Source: an uncultured Bacteroidota bacterium
GTDB lineage: Bacteria > Bacteroidota > Bacteroidia > Flavobacteriales > Flavobacteriaceae
NCBI GenBank assembly: GCA_902628605.1
Contig: CACONV010000004.1
Location: 1 to 54,707, forward strand
Length of the DNA stretch: 54,707 nucleotides
Direction: 5' to 3'
How positions within the stretch are numbered: position 1 is the stretch's first letter; each line of letters begins with the position of its first letter. The notes under the pieces are model-generated. The model was not told the DNA's origin and made no database searches. It worked only from the letters and a program-made list of their open reading frames with translations. Both the position numbers and the translations under genes were made by a program. Positions 10,038 through 22,300 of the stretch are shown one piece after another.

Positions 10038-10044
10038 ATTTTTG
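10037..10044 (+). promoter_or_regulatory. Candidate -7 box of the marR/acyl-CoA dehydrogenase unit
   Basis: TATTTTTG is an exact TAnnTTTG match, 22 bases ahead of the TTG start and adjoining the palindrome. The -33 position falls inside the left arm of the palindrome. No clean TTG is visible there. Confidence 0.4.
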
Positions 10045-10066
10045 CTATATTTAATAAAAAGTTGTT

Positions 10067-10504
10067 TTGAAAAAAGAAACGATAGAGTTCGCGTTAAGAA
10101 CAACATGGCAGCAAATAACCAACATGTACAACGAGAAAGCACTGAAATACGGTGGAACGATGACGATGGCTTTTACTCTGTTAAGCATTGATGCTGAGGG
10201 AACACCATCAACGACTCTAGGACCCAAAATGGGTATGGAAAGTACCAGTTTATCAAGACTTCTAAACACAATGGAGGAAAGAGAACTTATATCAAGAAAA
10301 CCTAATCCTGAAGATGGTAGAGGTGTATTGATTTTGTTGACAAAAAAAGGAAAACAAAAAAGAGATCTTTCAAAAAAGATTGTTTTAGAATTCAATAACG
10401 GTCTAGAAAAAAAAATCGATAAGAAAAAAATAGATAATTTTTATGAAGTTATTGCAGCCATTAAAAATCAAATTGAAGAAGAACAAGCCATAAACTATTT
10501 TTAA
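10067..10504 (+). CDS. MarR-family winged-helix transcriptional regulator
   Basis: A 145-residue protein of normal MarR size. The helix-turn-helix lies at about 35-70, with the probable recognition helix in the MGMESTSLSRLLNTME stretch. The wing carries the family signature (PNPEDGRGVLILLTKKGK, Asp-x-Arg then Leu-Thr-x-x-Gly). It starts at TTG, as no ATG lies upstream in frame near it. The palindrome just upstream is probably its own operator. It ends four bases before the acyl-CoA dehydrogenase gene, so the two are co-transcribed. By context it likely senses an acyl-CoA or fatty acid and controls fatty acid breakdown; the ligand is not known. Confidence 0.9.
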   Translation: MKKETIEFALRTTWQQITNMYNEKALKYGGTMTMAFTLLSIDAEGTPSTTLGPKMGMESTSLSRLLNTMEERELISRKPNPEDGRGVLILLTKKGKQKRDLSKKIVLEFNNGLEKKIDKKKIDNFYEVIAAIKNQIEEEQAINYF

Positions 10505-10508
10505 AATT

Positions 10509-12317
10509 ATGAAAACAATATCTCAAAACTCAACTAGAGGAGCAGAATTTATTGTGAAAGAATTGATTCCTGAATCAATTTTTACACCTGAAGATTTTAG
10601 TGAAGAACAAGTCTTAATGAAAGATTCCGTCAAAGATTTTGTAGACAGAGAAATAATTGCAGAAAGATCAAGATTTGAAAATAAGGATTATGAATATACC
10701 AAAGAGGTAATGCGAAAAGCTGGTGAGTTAGGGTTTTTGAGCGTAGGGGTTCCAGAAGAATACGGTGGGATGGGTATGTCTTTTACTTCTACAATGCTTG
10801 TATGCGAATATATATCTGGTGCGAACGGATCATTCTCAACAGCATTTGGCGCTCATACCGGCATTGGAACAATGCCAATAGTTTTATATGGAAATGAAGA
10901 ACAAAAGTCAAAATATGTTCCAAAATTAGCTTCTGGAGAATGGTTTGGTTCATATTGCTTGACGGAACCAGGTGCAGGTTCTGATGCAAATTCAGGAAAA
11001 ACAGTAGCTAAATTATCAAATGATAAAAAGTATTATTTAATAACTGGGCAAAAAATATGGATATCAAATGCCGGTTTTGCTAATCTTTTTATAGTTTTTG
11101 CAAGAATAGGAGACGATAAAAATATTACTGCATTTATAGTTCCAGTTGATTTAAAAAATGGTATTACTTTAGGTGAAGAAGAAGAAAAGTTAGGTATAAG
11201 GGCGTCTTCAACTAGACAGGTTTTCTTTAATAACACAAAAGTTCCAATCCAAAATATCCTTGGTGAAAGAGGCGAAGGATTTAAAATTGCAATTAATTCA
11301 CTAAATGTTGGTAGAATCAAACTTGCTGCAGCCACAATTGAAGGACAAAGACATGTAACCACGCTGGCAGTTCAATATGCAAATCAGAGAATACAATTTA
11401 AGTCTCCCATTTCAAGCTTTGGTGCTATTCAAAGTAAAATAGCTACTATGGCAACTTATTGTTTTGCAACCGAATCAGCTACTTACAGAGCTGCCAACGA
11501 TATTGAAAATAGAATTAATGAGCTTAAAAATAGTGGAAATTCGTCTCAAGAATCTGAATTAAAGGGCTTTGAAGAATTTGCCGTAGAATGTTCTATACTT
11601 AAGGTAGCAGGTTCTGATAACGGTCAAAATTGTGCTGATCACGGAATTCAAATTTTTGGTGGGATGGGATATTCTTGCGATTCACCTATGGAAATGGCAT
11701 GGAGGGATTCTAGAATTGCGAGAATTTACGAAGGTACAAACGAAATTAATAAGATGCTTTCGATTGCCATGCTTTTAAAAAAAGCATCAAAAGGAGAAAT
11801 AGATTTAATTACAAAGTCTACTGAAATTTTAAATCAAATTAAAAAAAATGTAAATTTTTATGAGTTTAATTCGTCTCATGAAAATAATCTAGAACAAGAG
11901 CAACACTTAATTAGAAATTTAAAAAAGGTATTTCTTATATTAATAAATTTAAGTTTTCAAAAATACGGCACAAAACTAGAATATCAGCAACAGGTACTTA
12001 TGAATATGGCAGATATACTTATTGATATCTATCTTGCTGAATCAATTTACTTAAGAGTTTCTAAAAACTTAAAGGAGTTAGGCACAGATGAAATAACAGT
12101 TAACGAAAGTCTAGTTAAACTCTACACATATGAGTCTACTCAAAGGGCTATTACATCATTTAAAGAAGTAGTATTAAATATCACAAAAGATAACGAACAC
12201 CAATACATGATAGAAAGAGTTAATAAACTCTTGTCCTATAAAAATAACCCAGACGTGATTGAATTGAGAAGGATTATTGCAAAAAATGTAATACAAAAAA
12301 ATAAGTACCCATTTTAA
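10509..12317 (+). CDS. Acyl-CoA dehydrogenase (long form, about 600 residues)
   Basis: A 602-residue FAD enzyme making the first alpha-beta double bond in acyl-CoA beta-oxidation. The FAD/substrate signature YCLTEPGAGSDANSG and the C-terminal signature RIYEGTNEINKML are present; the Glu of YEGT (residue 408) is at the catalytic base position. Beyond a normal 380-residue ACAD core there is a C-terminal extension of about 180 helical residues, as in VLCAD-like members. The ATG follows the MarR gene by four bases. The hydratase/dehydrogenase and thiolase that I expect between these two genes in other flavobacteria are absent here, so those steps must be encoded elsewhere. Confidence 0.93.
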   Translation: MKTISQNSTRGAEFIVKELIPESIFTPEDFSEEQVLMKDSVKDFVDREIIAERSRFENKDYEYTKEVMRKAGELGFLSVGVPEEYGGMGMSFTSTMLVCEYISGANGSFSTAFGAHTGIGTMPIVLYGNEEQKSKYVPKLASGEWFGSYCLTEPGAGSDANSGKTVAKLSNDKKYYLITGQKIWISNAGFANLFIVFARIGDDKNITAFIVPVDLKNGITLGEEEEKLGIRASSTRQVFFNNTKVPIQNILGERGEGFKIAINSLNVGRIKLAAATIEGQRHVTTLAVQYANQRIQFKSPISSFGAIQSKIATMATYCFATESATYRAANDIENRINELKNSGNSSQESELKGFEEFAVECSILKVAGSDNGQNCADHGIQIFGGMGYSCDSPMEMAWRDSRIARIYEGTNEINKMLSIAMLLKKASKGEIDLITKSTEILNQIKKNVNFYEFNSSHENNLEQEQHLIRNLKKVFLILINLSFQKYGTKLEYQQQVLMNMADILIDIYLAESIYLRVSKNLKELGTDEITVNESLVKLYTYESTQRAITSFKEVVLNITKDNEHQYMIERVNKLLSYKNNPDVIELRRIIAKNVIQKNKYPF

Positions 12318-12323
12318 TATTAT

Positions 12324-13349
12324 TTAAAAGTAATTATCGGTTTGTAATCTATTATATTGACCCCTTCTGTTCCTTCTATATATACTGAAGTCGAATGTAA
12401 CAAAAAGTTCAAAAATACTAGGTGAAAAAACCGCACCAGGAGATTGGAATGGGAAGTTATATAAAATTCCAAAATCAAAATTTTCAACCGCTAACCCAAT
12501 TGATACACCAACATTATTGAGGGCAAAAGTGTTTAGAGAAGAAGCTTGCTGACTAAGGCCAAGGGAAAACTCTCCTAATTGAAAATCTTGAGATAGATAA
12601 ATCAAGACAGAATCTCCAAACTTTGTGAATGAACCATATGTAAATAAGTAAGAATATCTGGGCAAGTATCTTCTCTCATATGGATTAATGTTGAATTCGT
12701 AAGCACCTTGAACGGATATTTTAATTGGTTTTTCAAAAGGCACTTCCTTATTAAATGAAGTATTTGGTTTATTCAAATGCTTTAAAGTTAATCCAGCCAT
12801 AAATTTTTCAGAGTGGAGCATAAAAGATGCACCCAAATCAAGGTAATTAACATTGCTTATAACTGGTGCTAGTCTGTCAATAGATTCTGTATTTATAAAC
12901 CCTGTCGTTGTATTCAATTGGTCTTCAAATATTAAATTACCAGGGTTTACAGCTGAGCTTCCAAAACCTAAAGAAACAGCAGGAAGGAAGAAAAGATCAT
13001 TGTCAAATTGTAATTTATAAACATATGATAGATTAGCAAGATTAATTGTTAATCCTGTATTTTGAATTTTAAAAGAATTTATATCCAACCCGAGACTGAA
13101 ATCTAAATTATCAAATGAAATTGCTCCAAAAACATATTTATTATCCATTTTATCAAACTCATTTAATTTCATTTGGTTATAAAGAACACCAACTTTGTTT
13201 AAGCTGTTAAAACCAAAGTAACTCGGGTTAGTTTTTTGCATAAACTTTGAATGATTGACAATGTAATCCTCTTGCCCATAAAGATTAGAAGCGTGAATGG
13301 CAATAAATAATATAATTAATGAGTGTTTTATTTTCTTGAATTTTATCAT
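12324..13349 (-). CDS. PorP/SprF-family outer-membrane protein (T9SS partner)
   Basis: A 341-residue protein with a signal peptide (hydrophobic core LIILFIAIHA, likely cut near YGQ, residue 26). The mature start has the family pattern of Tyr/Asn/Pro-rich sequence (NPSYFGFNSLNKVGVLYNQ). The rest alternates short polar and aromatic strands, consistent with a PorP/SprF beta-barrel, a family that aids secretion or surface attachment of type B T9SS cargo such as SprB. Its ATG overlaps the TGA of the giant upstream gene (ATGA), so the two are translationally coupled. It is very likely the dedicated partner of that giant protein. The function is inferred from family and position. Confidence 0.85.
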   Translation of the reverse strand: MIKFKKIKHSLIILFIAIHASNLYGQEDYIVNHSKFMQKTNPSYFGFNSLNKVGVLYNQMKLNEFDKMDNKYVFGAISFDNLDFSLGLDINSFKIQNTGLTINLANLSYVYKLQFDNDLFFLPAVSLGFGSSAVNPGNLIFEDQLNTTTGFINTESIDRLAPVISNVNYLDLGASFMLHSEKFMAGLTLKHLNKPNTSFNKEVPFEKPIKISVQGAYEFNINPYERRYLPRYSYLFTYGSFTKFGDSVLIYLSQDFQLGEFSLGLSQQASSLNTFALNNVGVSIGLAVENFDFGILYNFPFQSPGAVFSPSIFELFVTFDFSIYRRNRRGQYNRLQTDNYF

Positions 13350-16300
13350 TTTATTAAAATAAATGTTCCACTTTTTTCAACTTCCGTCTCACCATCCAAA
13401 AGTAATCCTTTTGCAGTATAAATATAATATGGAGAGAAAGGAGCAAAGTTTCCATCCCATCCATCAATGGAGAAACCTTTGATGTTATTTATGTCTGCCT
13501 CTTCTTTATATTCATTATAAATTACATTTCCTCTAAAATCATAAACTGTAAATGTCATATTGCTGAATCCACTAAATAAAGGTCGGAAATAGTCATTAAC
13601 AAGATCTTTGTTTGGAGTGAATACGTTTGGAACCATAATGTTATAACCTTTTCCAACCGAAATCGGTATGGTTATTTCCTCTGAACACTCTATGTCATTG
13701 TATATCCTTAATGTTGCAAAGTAAGTCCCGGAAATTCCATAAGTATGACGCACAGTAATTACACTATCAATTAAGGTTGGAACCATTTCTGGAGCTGTAT
13801 TGTCCCCAAAAATCCATTCAGATTTAACATAGGGGTCTGTAGAAGTATTTTTAAATGTCACTTCTTCTCTTGCAAGAATTACAGATGAAGCTTCATAATT
13901 TGGGGAAGTATATTCAAAGTTTGGTTCTCCGATACCCCTATTAACCTCCGTTGTTATCCAACAGCCTTCTTCATTAACAATTCTAAACTCTGCTGTTTCA
14001 ATTGCATTTACTACTGCAACCGACCAAGACCTATCACTTAATCTTACAACGTCTGAGGAAGGAATTAAAATATTGTTATAGTAAAAACTTAGATTACCTT
14101 CGTTGTTATCAAAAATATCAATTGTTAATCTACCTTGTTGACCAACACATAAATCTTCATCTACAAAAGGACCATTCATTATATATAACTCTCTATTTGG
14201 TGAGACCTGAATTATTTCTTCATAATATGTGTAGTCAGTAGTGTTTGCACAACCAGTTAGTGACTGTGAGCTAATTATCACTCTGTAATTTCCAGGAAGC
14301 AGGTCATCTAACGATGTTCTGTTGTCGTACTCGCTAAGTGGCCTGTAACCAGGGTAAACAGGATCATTCAAAAAGCGGGGATCTTCAATATACCATTTTA
14401 TAGATCTTGGTAATTGACCACCAGCAACTTGAATTCCTATTTTACCATTCAGTCCCCCGCCAGTACAATCAGGAGGAAGTGCCTTAAGAAAATTACCTGG
14501 ATTATTTGGATCAGCTAAAATACCCTCAGTTGTTATAGGTTCAACTACATCTTCTACTTCGATTGTAACTTTATTAGCTTCCGCAGCGTCACAAGAGCAG
14601 TATGAATGAGAATTCTGATCTATTATTCTCAAGCAATATGTTCCTGGATAAGCTGGGTCAACATTGGCTCCGTAAAATACTTGAGTACTAGCAGATGGAT
14701 CTGTTGGGGTATATGTCCATTCAAATTCATACGTAGGAACCCCGTCTACAATATAAGGAACCCCTCCAATTGCTGAAGCAGTTATTCCTCCATCAACTGC
14801 ACCGGTACATATGTCTGTTTCAAAAACAGTTTCACCATCGTACTGAATTGGTAAAAATTCTTCAACAGTGAAATAAAAGATTTCTTGACAAGGAACGAGT
14901 GTTCCAGTTACATTTTCAGTAATTGTAAGAGTATACTCACCCGATGGTAAATTTCTAAATCTATAAGTGTATCCTGGTCTTTCCAAAGAAGGTTGAGTTG
15001 GTAATCCAAATAGATTTGAATTTCCTGTTAAATCAACATTTGAACCGTCAGGTCCAATTAAAGAAATATTGAATCCGTTGTATGCAGTAGTTCTTCGAAC
15101 ACTAGATGAAATACTGAAGAATATGTCGTTGGTATACCCTCCACTAGTAGACAACCAGTCTATCGTTCCGGAGGGCTCAGGGTAATTTTTACATGTTCCA
15201 GCAGATACTTCAGGAATATTTTCAATTGTTCTAAAGTTTGAGACAGATAGTGTGCTTTCAGCAATAACAACATTTCTTGTAATAAATTCGTTACCGTCAC
15301 ATGATGAAACTCTACCATCAGTTGCAATTGCCCTGTATATTCCTGTTGGTAATCCGTTGACTACTGCATTTCCACGCTGTGCTGTTATTTCAACCCAACT
15401 CTCTGTAGTAGAAGTTGCTGTCTGGACAGTCGTACCTGAAGCAGTAGATGAATAGACCGCTGATGTGGTTATATTTTGATTTTCATACCATTTTATTTCA
15501 AGAGGGGGAATGGCATTTGTTATCGTCAATGAAATTTGACTTTCACTATTCCCACACCCAGGCTGAGTAACCTCTAGGTCTAAGACCAATTGTTCATTGT
15601 TTTTTTCCTCAATTGTAAAGTTTCCATTTGCAATTTCACAAGTTGTTGTATTGTTTACTGATATTATATATTGATATGTATCCGCTTGAGTAATATTAGT
15701 TATGGTAATAGGTCCGTTTCCGTTTAATGTTTGGTAATATTCATAGGGTCTACCATTTGCCTTAATATATAGCTGAGCTGGGTTGCCAGAAGACAAATCT
15801 CCGGCTACATCACTTGGATTTACAGTGAATGTAACCTCACCTGAAGTATTGGCTGAACAGTCTATATCCTTGCTATCAACATCAACTGTGTATGTATAAA
15901 CTTCTGGGAATTCGTAAGTGAACGTAACCTGTTGAGAACACCCAAAATTATCGACAATTTCTGCAGAGGTAATACTTCTTTGAAGTGGATTAGAGATATT
16001 TATGTTACTAAATATTACTCTAGAAGTTGCTCCTGAGCTGGCTGAAAGTACTCCTCCATTTAGATTAATTGTATATGGTAAGGCTAGAGCATTACCTCCA
16101 CTAACACCAAATTCTAACCTACCTCCAATAGCAAGATCATCAGGGCAGAGTGGGTTGTAACTGTCAATTAGTGTTAACGAAAGAGGGTCAGGTTCTACAA
16201 CTCTAACTGTTATAATATCTATACATGCAGCTTGAGGGTTTCCACCTGGGTCCAAAGGAGGACTTAGGTCAGTAACTTGGAATATATAATCTCCTGCAGC

Positions 16301-19300
16301 AACATTTGAAAGACTAACTGCAGCTCCCGTGCCAGCAGGAACAAGTCCTGCGGGTGATAATGATGTTATATCTAAATTACCTGAACCACCTGTTGCGAAT
16401 AGATCAAAAGCTCCGTCAGATCCACCATTACAATTAAGAGTAAATTCATAATCAGCAGTTGCTGTACTTGTAGCAGGATTAGCCCCTCTTAAATTCACAA
16501 AATTTGCTGTTTCAACCCCATTGAGTCTTACTGGGTTAAAGCCACCTAAAACAATCAATTGCGGTGGATATTCACAACCTAAAATTGCATCAGTTACGGT
16601 AACATAGTAATCACCTGGAGCAATATTGTATAGATTAGCACCCACTCCATATATCACGGTAGAACCAGTATCAGATCGAACCCACCTGTAAGTATAGACT
16701 CCAGATCCTCCCGAGAACGCATTTAATTGATTTCCTGCGCCGTCAAGAGGTGTTGTTACAATACTTCCGTTACCAATTGTTCCTGTAACACAGTAACTAT
16801 CAGTTATTTCAACAATTGCAGGGTCGTAATCTAGTGCAGTTGGTATTCTAACTGCTCTAGTTAACCCATATGTACAAGAACTAGAATCTGATACCTCTAC
16901 AACATACAACCTTCCTGGTGTTAAACCTGTAAAATTAACTTGACCGTTACTTACTTTAATTCCACTCGCACCAGGCAATCTGGTTCCATCAAATTCAATC
17001 GTGTAAGTGTAAGGTGCTACCCCTCCAGAGGCCTGAACTGAAATTGCACCAGTAACACCACCACAAAAGTCAACTTCGAAAGATAACTCATCTGGTTGAT
17101 CTACAAAGAAAGTTGCTGAAGTTGTACAACCTCCAACAGTTACATTTAAAGCATAAGATCCTGAATAAAGATTATATATATTATTCGCTGGAACTATTGT
17201 ACTGTCAGGGTAATACCAAGTCACTACTGGAGTATATGCTTCTGCCACTTGAGTTGTTGTAACAGTGTTAGTAATGGCATTGGTATCTGAGGTATTCGCG
17301 CTAAATGTAAAACTAACACCTTCTACTTCACCTACAAGTCTTAAACCAAAGCCTGTTTGAGATACAGTTAAATCGGTCTGGGTGGGATCATTATTAATTA
17401 CTGTCATAAAATTATTAATGACTTGTGCCTGAGTATATATTTGAGGGACTCCTAGCAACACTTCCCCTCCTCTACCAATGTATTCAGTCCCGTTGATGGT
17501 TACTCTCAAAATATCTGTATGAGTTAAGGCTCCTCCACCAAAATTAATCTCAGAAATTTGAACTGTGCCCAGTTTTATGTTTTTGATAGCATTTAAGAAA
17601 TCTGGTGAGGATGTGTCGCCCAAAACAATTGAGCCGGTATTGTCATTATAACACTCCACATCTTTAACAAGGAAATTTTGAATATAATCTTCATCAATAT
17701 CTGGACCTGGATCTACTTGTATAGAACCAGTTTCAACGACGTCAGGGTCACAAGTTCCCGACAAAGTTAATCTATAATTATAAGTAGTAGTTACAGATAC
17801 GTTAACAGAAGGAGTTCCTTGAATCCTTATAACATTATTGGTACCTCCTGCAGCAGAAACTAAAATTGGTGTAATACCGGTGGGAGTTACATCCCAAGAT
17901 ATGCTATAAGTAGCATTTGATTGGGTATTAAAAATATAATCAACTTCAGCTATTGGGTCATTATTACAAACCGAAGGTTGATTTGGATTACCTGCATAAA
18001 GTTGCATAACAGGTGTTGGAAGAACCGTTATAACCCCACTGTCAGTTGCAGGGCCACAACCTGTAGTTGAGATTTCATAATTGTAGGTTAAAATTGTTGT
18101 TGATGCTTGCGCTGCAGCAGAAGCAATTCCACCAATAATTACTTGTGTGCTACTCATTGACGTTATTCCAACACCAGGTAAGGCAGGAGTGAAACTTACT
18201 ACGGCTGAATTAGCACCTTGTCCAAAGTTGTAAATAATCGGTTCTAATGTGTTTGTTCCTGATCCTGCACAAATTGTCTGACTCTCAGTAGAAGGATCTG
18301 AAGCTAAGGTGATTGTTTCTATTGGTTTCACTTGTATTGTCCCGGTTAAAACAACTTCAGGAGCACAAGCGCTTCCGCTTGTTTTAACCTCGAATGGGTA
18401 GTTTGTTGTAGAGGTTATATTAACTGAGGGATCACCTGAAATCACAAACTGATTTGTGCCCGGATTAACTGCACCATTAACACCCGTTAAAGTACCGCCT
18501 GTCCACTCAAGTACAACATCAGTAGCTCCTCCATAAAATTCATAAGTAATATCAGCTATTGATTCCAAATTTGTACATAAAGCAAACACTCCAACTTGGT
18601 TTGTAGTTGTTGCAGCACTTGTCAACACAAGAATTGGTGGAGAATGAACTGTAAAGTTACCCGTAATTGTACTACTAACGCAACTTCCACCAGTAACAAT
18701 TTGGTATTTATACTGAACAGTTGGAGTACTAAATGTCGTAGATGCTACTATTGACCCTGATATTAAAACCTGTGTTCCAGTGATAGATATTCCCAGACCA
18801 GTTGGTAAATTATTTATTGAAGGGCCACCATTAGCCGAATAGGTTACAGTCAATGATTCACCAATTGCTCCACCCCCAATTTCATAAATTACATCTTCAA
18901 TTGGTAAAGCAATTGTATTAGATGCATTATCGGTGTCATTATAACATACACTTTGACTAGCTGTATTAGCAGCAGAAATTAATGTAATTGAATCGGTTGG
19001 GTTAATCTGTAAACTACCGGTTAGTACAATTTCTGGTGTACAATCACTTCCTACAGTTTCAATTTGATAATTATATATTGTTGTTTCAGTAACATTTACA
19101 CTTGGTTTTCCAGAAATTCTAAATTGATTTGTTCCTGATGCTATGGCTGTAACGCCTTTACCAAACAAAGTATTAGATCCTGTCCAAGTAAAGTTTACTC
19201 CTTTTGCCCCTCCACCAAATTCATAAATTATAGTTTCTAAATCTGTATCATCACAAATTATTTGAGAGTTAGTTGTTGGAGAAGAAACCAATGCCAATGT

Positions 19301-22300
19301 TGGTGCAGTTCTTACTTCAATAGTACCAGTAGCAATTGCAGTATCACACGCACCTGGGCTTGTTTCTATTCTATACTCATATCTAGTAGTTGAGGAGGCT
19401 AAATTAGCTGCAGCTGGATCAGCAGCCCCTTGAATCCTAACTGTATTAGATGCTGTTAAACTGTACCCAAATCCAGGAGGTAATCCAGACACCGCAGGGG
19501 CACCATCTTGTGAGTAAGTAATAGTACCAACAGCATTAGCACCACCCCCAAGTTCATACTCAATAGTTGTAAATGCAAAAGTAGGTGTTGGTGTGTTGTT
19601 CACGCATACTATTTGGCTATCATTACCCGTTAAAAGTGTTATTTTATCGGTAGGAGAAATTGATACTGTACCCGAAATTGGTGAAGGTGTTGTCGTACAT
19701 CCAAAGTTATTACCTAATAGGTTAAATTCATAATTATATGAGGTTGTAACCGTTACCCCTAGTGTTGGTGGGTTAAAGTTTATAGTGACATCTCCAGTGG
19801 CATTATCTAAGGATGCAGTAATCCAGTTAGGAGTAGTAGGTGTAACGACACTTACAGCAATTGGGCTTCCAGTTGTTCTAAATATTGATGAACTTGATAC
19901 ACCGGTATCACAAAAAGTTGGATTTTGCCCTGCTCCTGAAAAATAAGATGCACTGGTACTAGGATTAACTGTTATTGTTCCAGATACAACAGCACTTCCA
20001 GTACAACCACCTGCACCAGCTGATATTAATAAGTAAACATAATCAGTAGAGCTGGTTACAACTGCTGAAGGAATACCAGCAATTTCATAATAAGCAGGAG
20101 CAGTTACTCTTACAGGAGTGTCAAAACCAAGACTTGAAGAAGAGGTTGCTGATAAGGTAAATCCTACCCCCGCGTTCACAGCTTCAATCTCTATAAAAGG
20201 GGCTACTGTGGAGGAAACAGTGAAGGTTGGGGACAGTTGTTGACTTAAAAATGTTGAAAACTCCGCATGCACTTCATTAATGTCTGCAGTACCAGTTGCC
20301 ATATCTGCAGATCCTGTAGCAGCTGTATAAGGAGTTCCATTTATGGTCACTGTGAAGGTATCGCCTAAATTGGTATTCGCACTTGGACCATTCTGTCTAA
20401 CTAACAATCTAGTCATTTGCTTTTGAGCATAAGATGTTCCTTTAACTCCTGCTGGAAATGTTGATGTTACAGCTTCTGTTAGAGTAAATGCGGGGTTTGC
20501 AATTTCAAGTCTAATAGGAATCATTGTGTCAGAAGTACATACAGTTCTATCAGTTCCTAAAGATGCACTCGATGTAAGTGTTGCCTCAGGTGTTGGAACA
20601 ATTGTAAAGGATACCATTTGAGATGCTTCTGTACATTGTCCACCAAATGTCTGAATTAGCACCCCAACAGTTGTCTCATCAAATGTGGGGGAATTTAATG
20701 TTCCAGTAATTGCATATCTATTGAAGAATCCTGGCTGTAATCCAAATGAAAGTCCACCTGGAAGTGGTGTTCCTCCGTTAATTTGAAGTCCTGCAGCATT
20801 TGAAAATTCGAAAATTAAAGCATTAGCTCCATTGAAATCTTCACCATCACAGTAAGATGATCCAGTAGGATCATCGATAACAGTGATTGATGCACTTTCT
20901 TCAACAGTTATTGTTCCAGTTGAAACTGCAGTCGGACATCCTGCGCTAGGTGGCTGTGTTTCAACGGTATAAGTAAAGACACCTGTACCAACAATGGATG
21001 GAGTACCATAGATGCTAAATGTTTTAGATAATGGTTGAGTAACAGGTGCAGCAATATTAACAGAACTATTTACAGGGGCCTCTGTTCCAATTATAAATGA
21101 ATTACCTGGGGTGCCTGTGGGTCCTGGAGTTAAAACCAGGTTACCTCCAGCATACGTTGCTTCAAAATCATTCGTTTCATTATTTAATTTTAAAGCCAAA
21201 CCAGCACCAATGTGATCTGCTGCATTGGCAACCACTGCATCTGTATCAAATTCATATCTTTTATTATCTATAATAAGAGTGTAAGTTCTACCAATTATTG
21301 TTGGACTTACTGTCACAAGAGTAATCGTCGTTACTTGAGATGTTATATCCAACATAGGCAACACCCCAGATGGGAGATTATTTGCAAGTACAAGGTCAGC
21401 AGCACCAGTAATGTCATAAGTAATAGTGTTGATAGCTGCTCCATTACAAACAGTAATGTTATTAGAATTAAACCCTGATGTTAGATTTATTTGAGGTGCG
21501 TCAGGTACGTTTATAACATAATTTACTCTATCCCCAGGACACGGAACGGGTTCAGCACTTATTACTATATTTCCTGAAAATCCTGGTCTAAAGTTTAATT
21601 CAACAGTATTACTGCTAGAATTCGTAGGTGCCAACTCGTAAAAAGTAGTTGAGGCAAGGTAATTGGTGTCGGTTGTTAACCCTACTGGACTGTTTACAAA
21701 CCATCTAACTGGTTCTCCTCCTGTTATAAGAGTAGTTGAAAATCCGGCATCTGGGATTGGGCATTCCGGTAATGCTCCAACAGGAGTTACTGAGGTAATA
21801 GGACCGTCAGTAGGGCCAATCACAATAGTCCTAGTAACCCAATCATTTTCGTCAGCACCAAATTCACATGTCACTGGTCTTACCTCCAAATCAAAACTTC
21901 CGTACCATCCAACATTCCATGTAATAATACCTCTGTTAGGATCTATTATTCCAGGAGAACTTACAGACGATCCCGCTCCTGGAAAAACATCATCTATTCT
22001 CCATTCTAAAGAACCAAAATCATTTGGTAAATCTCCATTGTCACTAGCGGTAAAAAATTGTACAGGTTCGTCTGTGGCTTGAATTTGACATTCAGGAAGG
22101 TCCCCGGTAAAGGTTCCACCGCAAATTTGAAAATTAGGAGCAACTGGGCTTAATAGTGGAGCTAATGTTGGCGTAGTAATAGCTTGTGGAATAACTGATA
22201 CTTCAACTTCATGCCAACCAGACCTTTGATCATCACATCCAATTGATCTAACTCTTATTGTTGCTGTTCCACTAAAGCTAGGTGTCCAATCCATAGTAGC

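Noticed and set aside
10789..10989. Antisense frame within the acyl-CoA dehydrogenase gene
   Set aside because: It is a shadow of the conserved FAD-binding region and has no independent support.
21663..22082. 139-codon plus-strand frame opposite the giant gene
   Set aside because: It lies wholly antisense to a continuous well-supported coding sequence, and its Pro/Gly/Thr-rich text is the complement of repeat codons.
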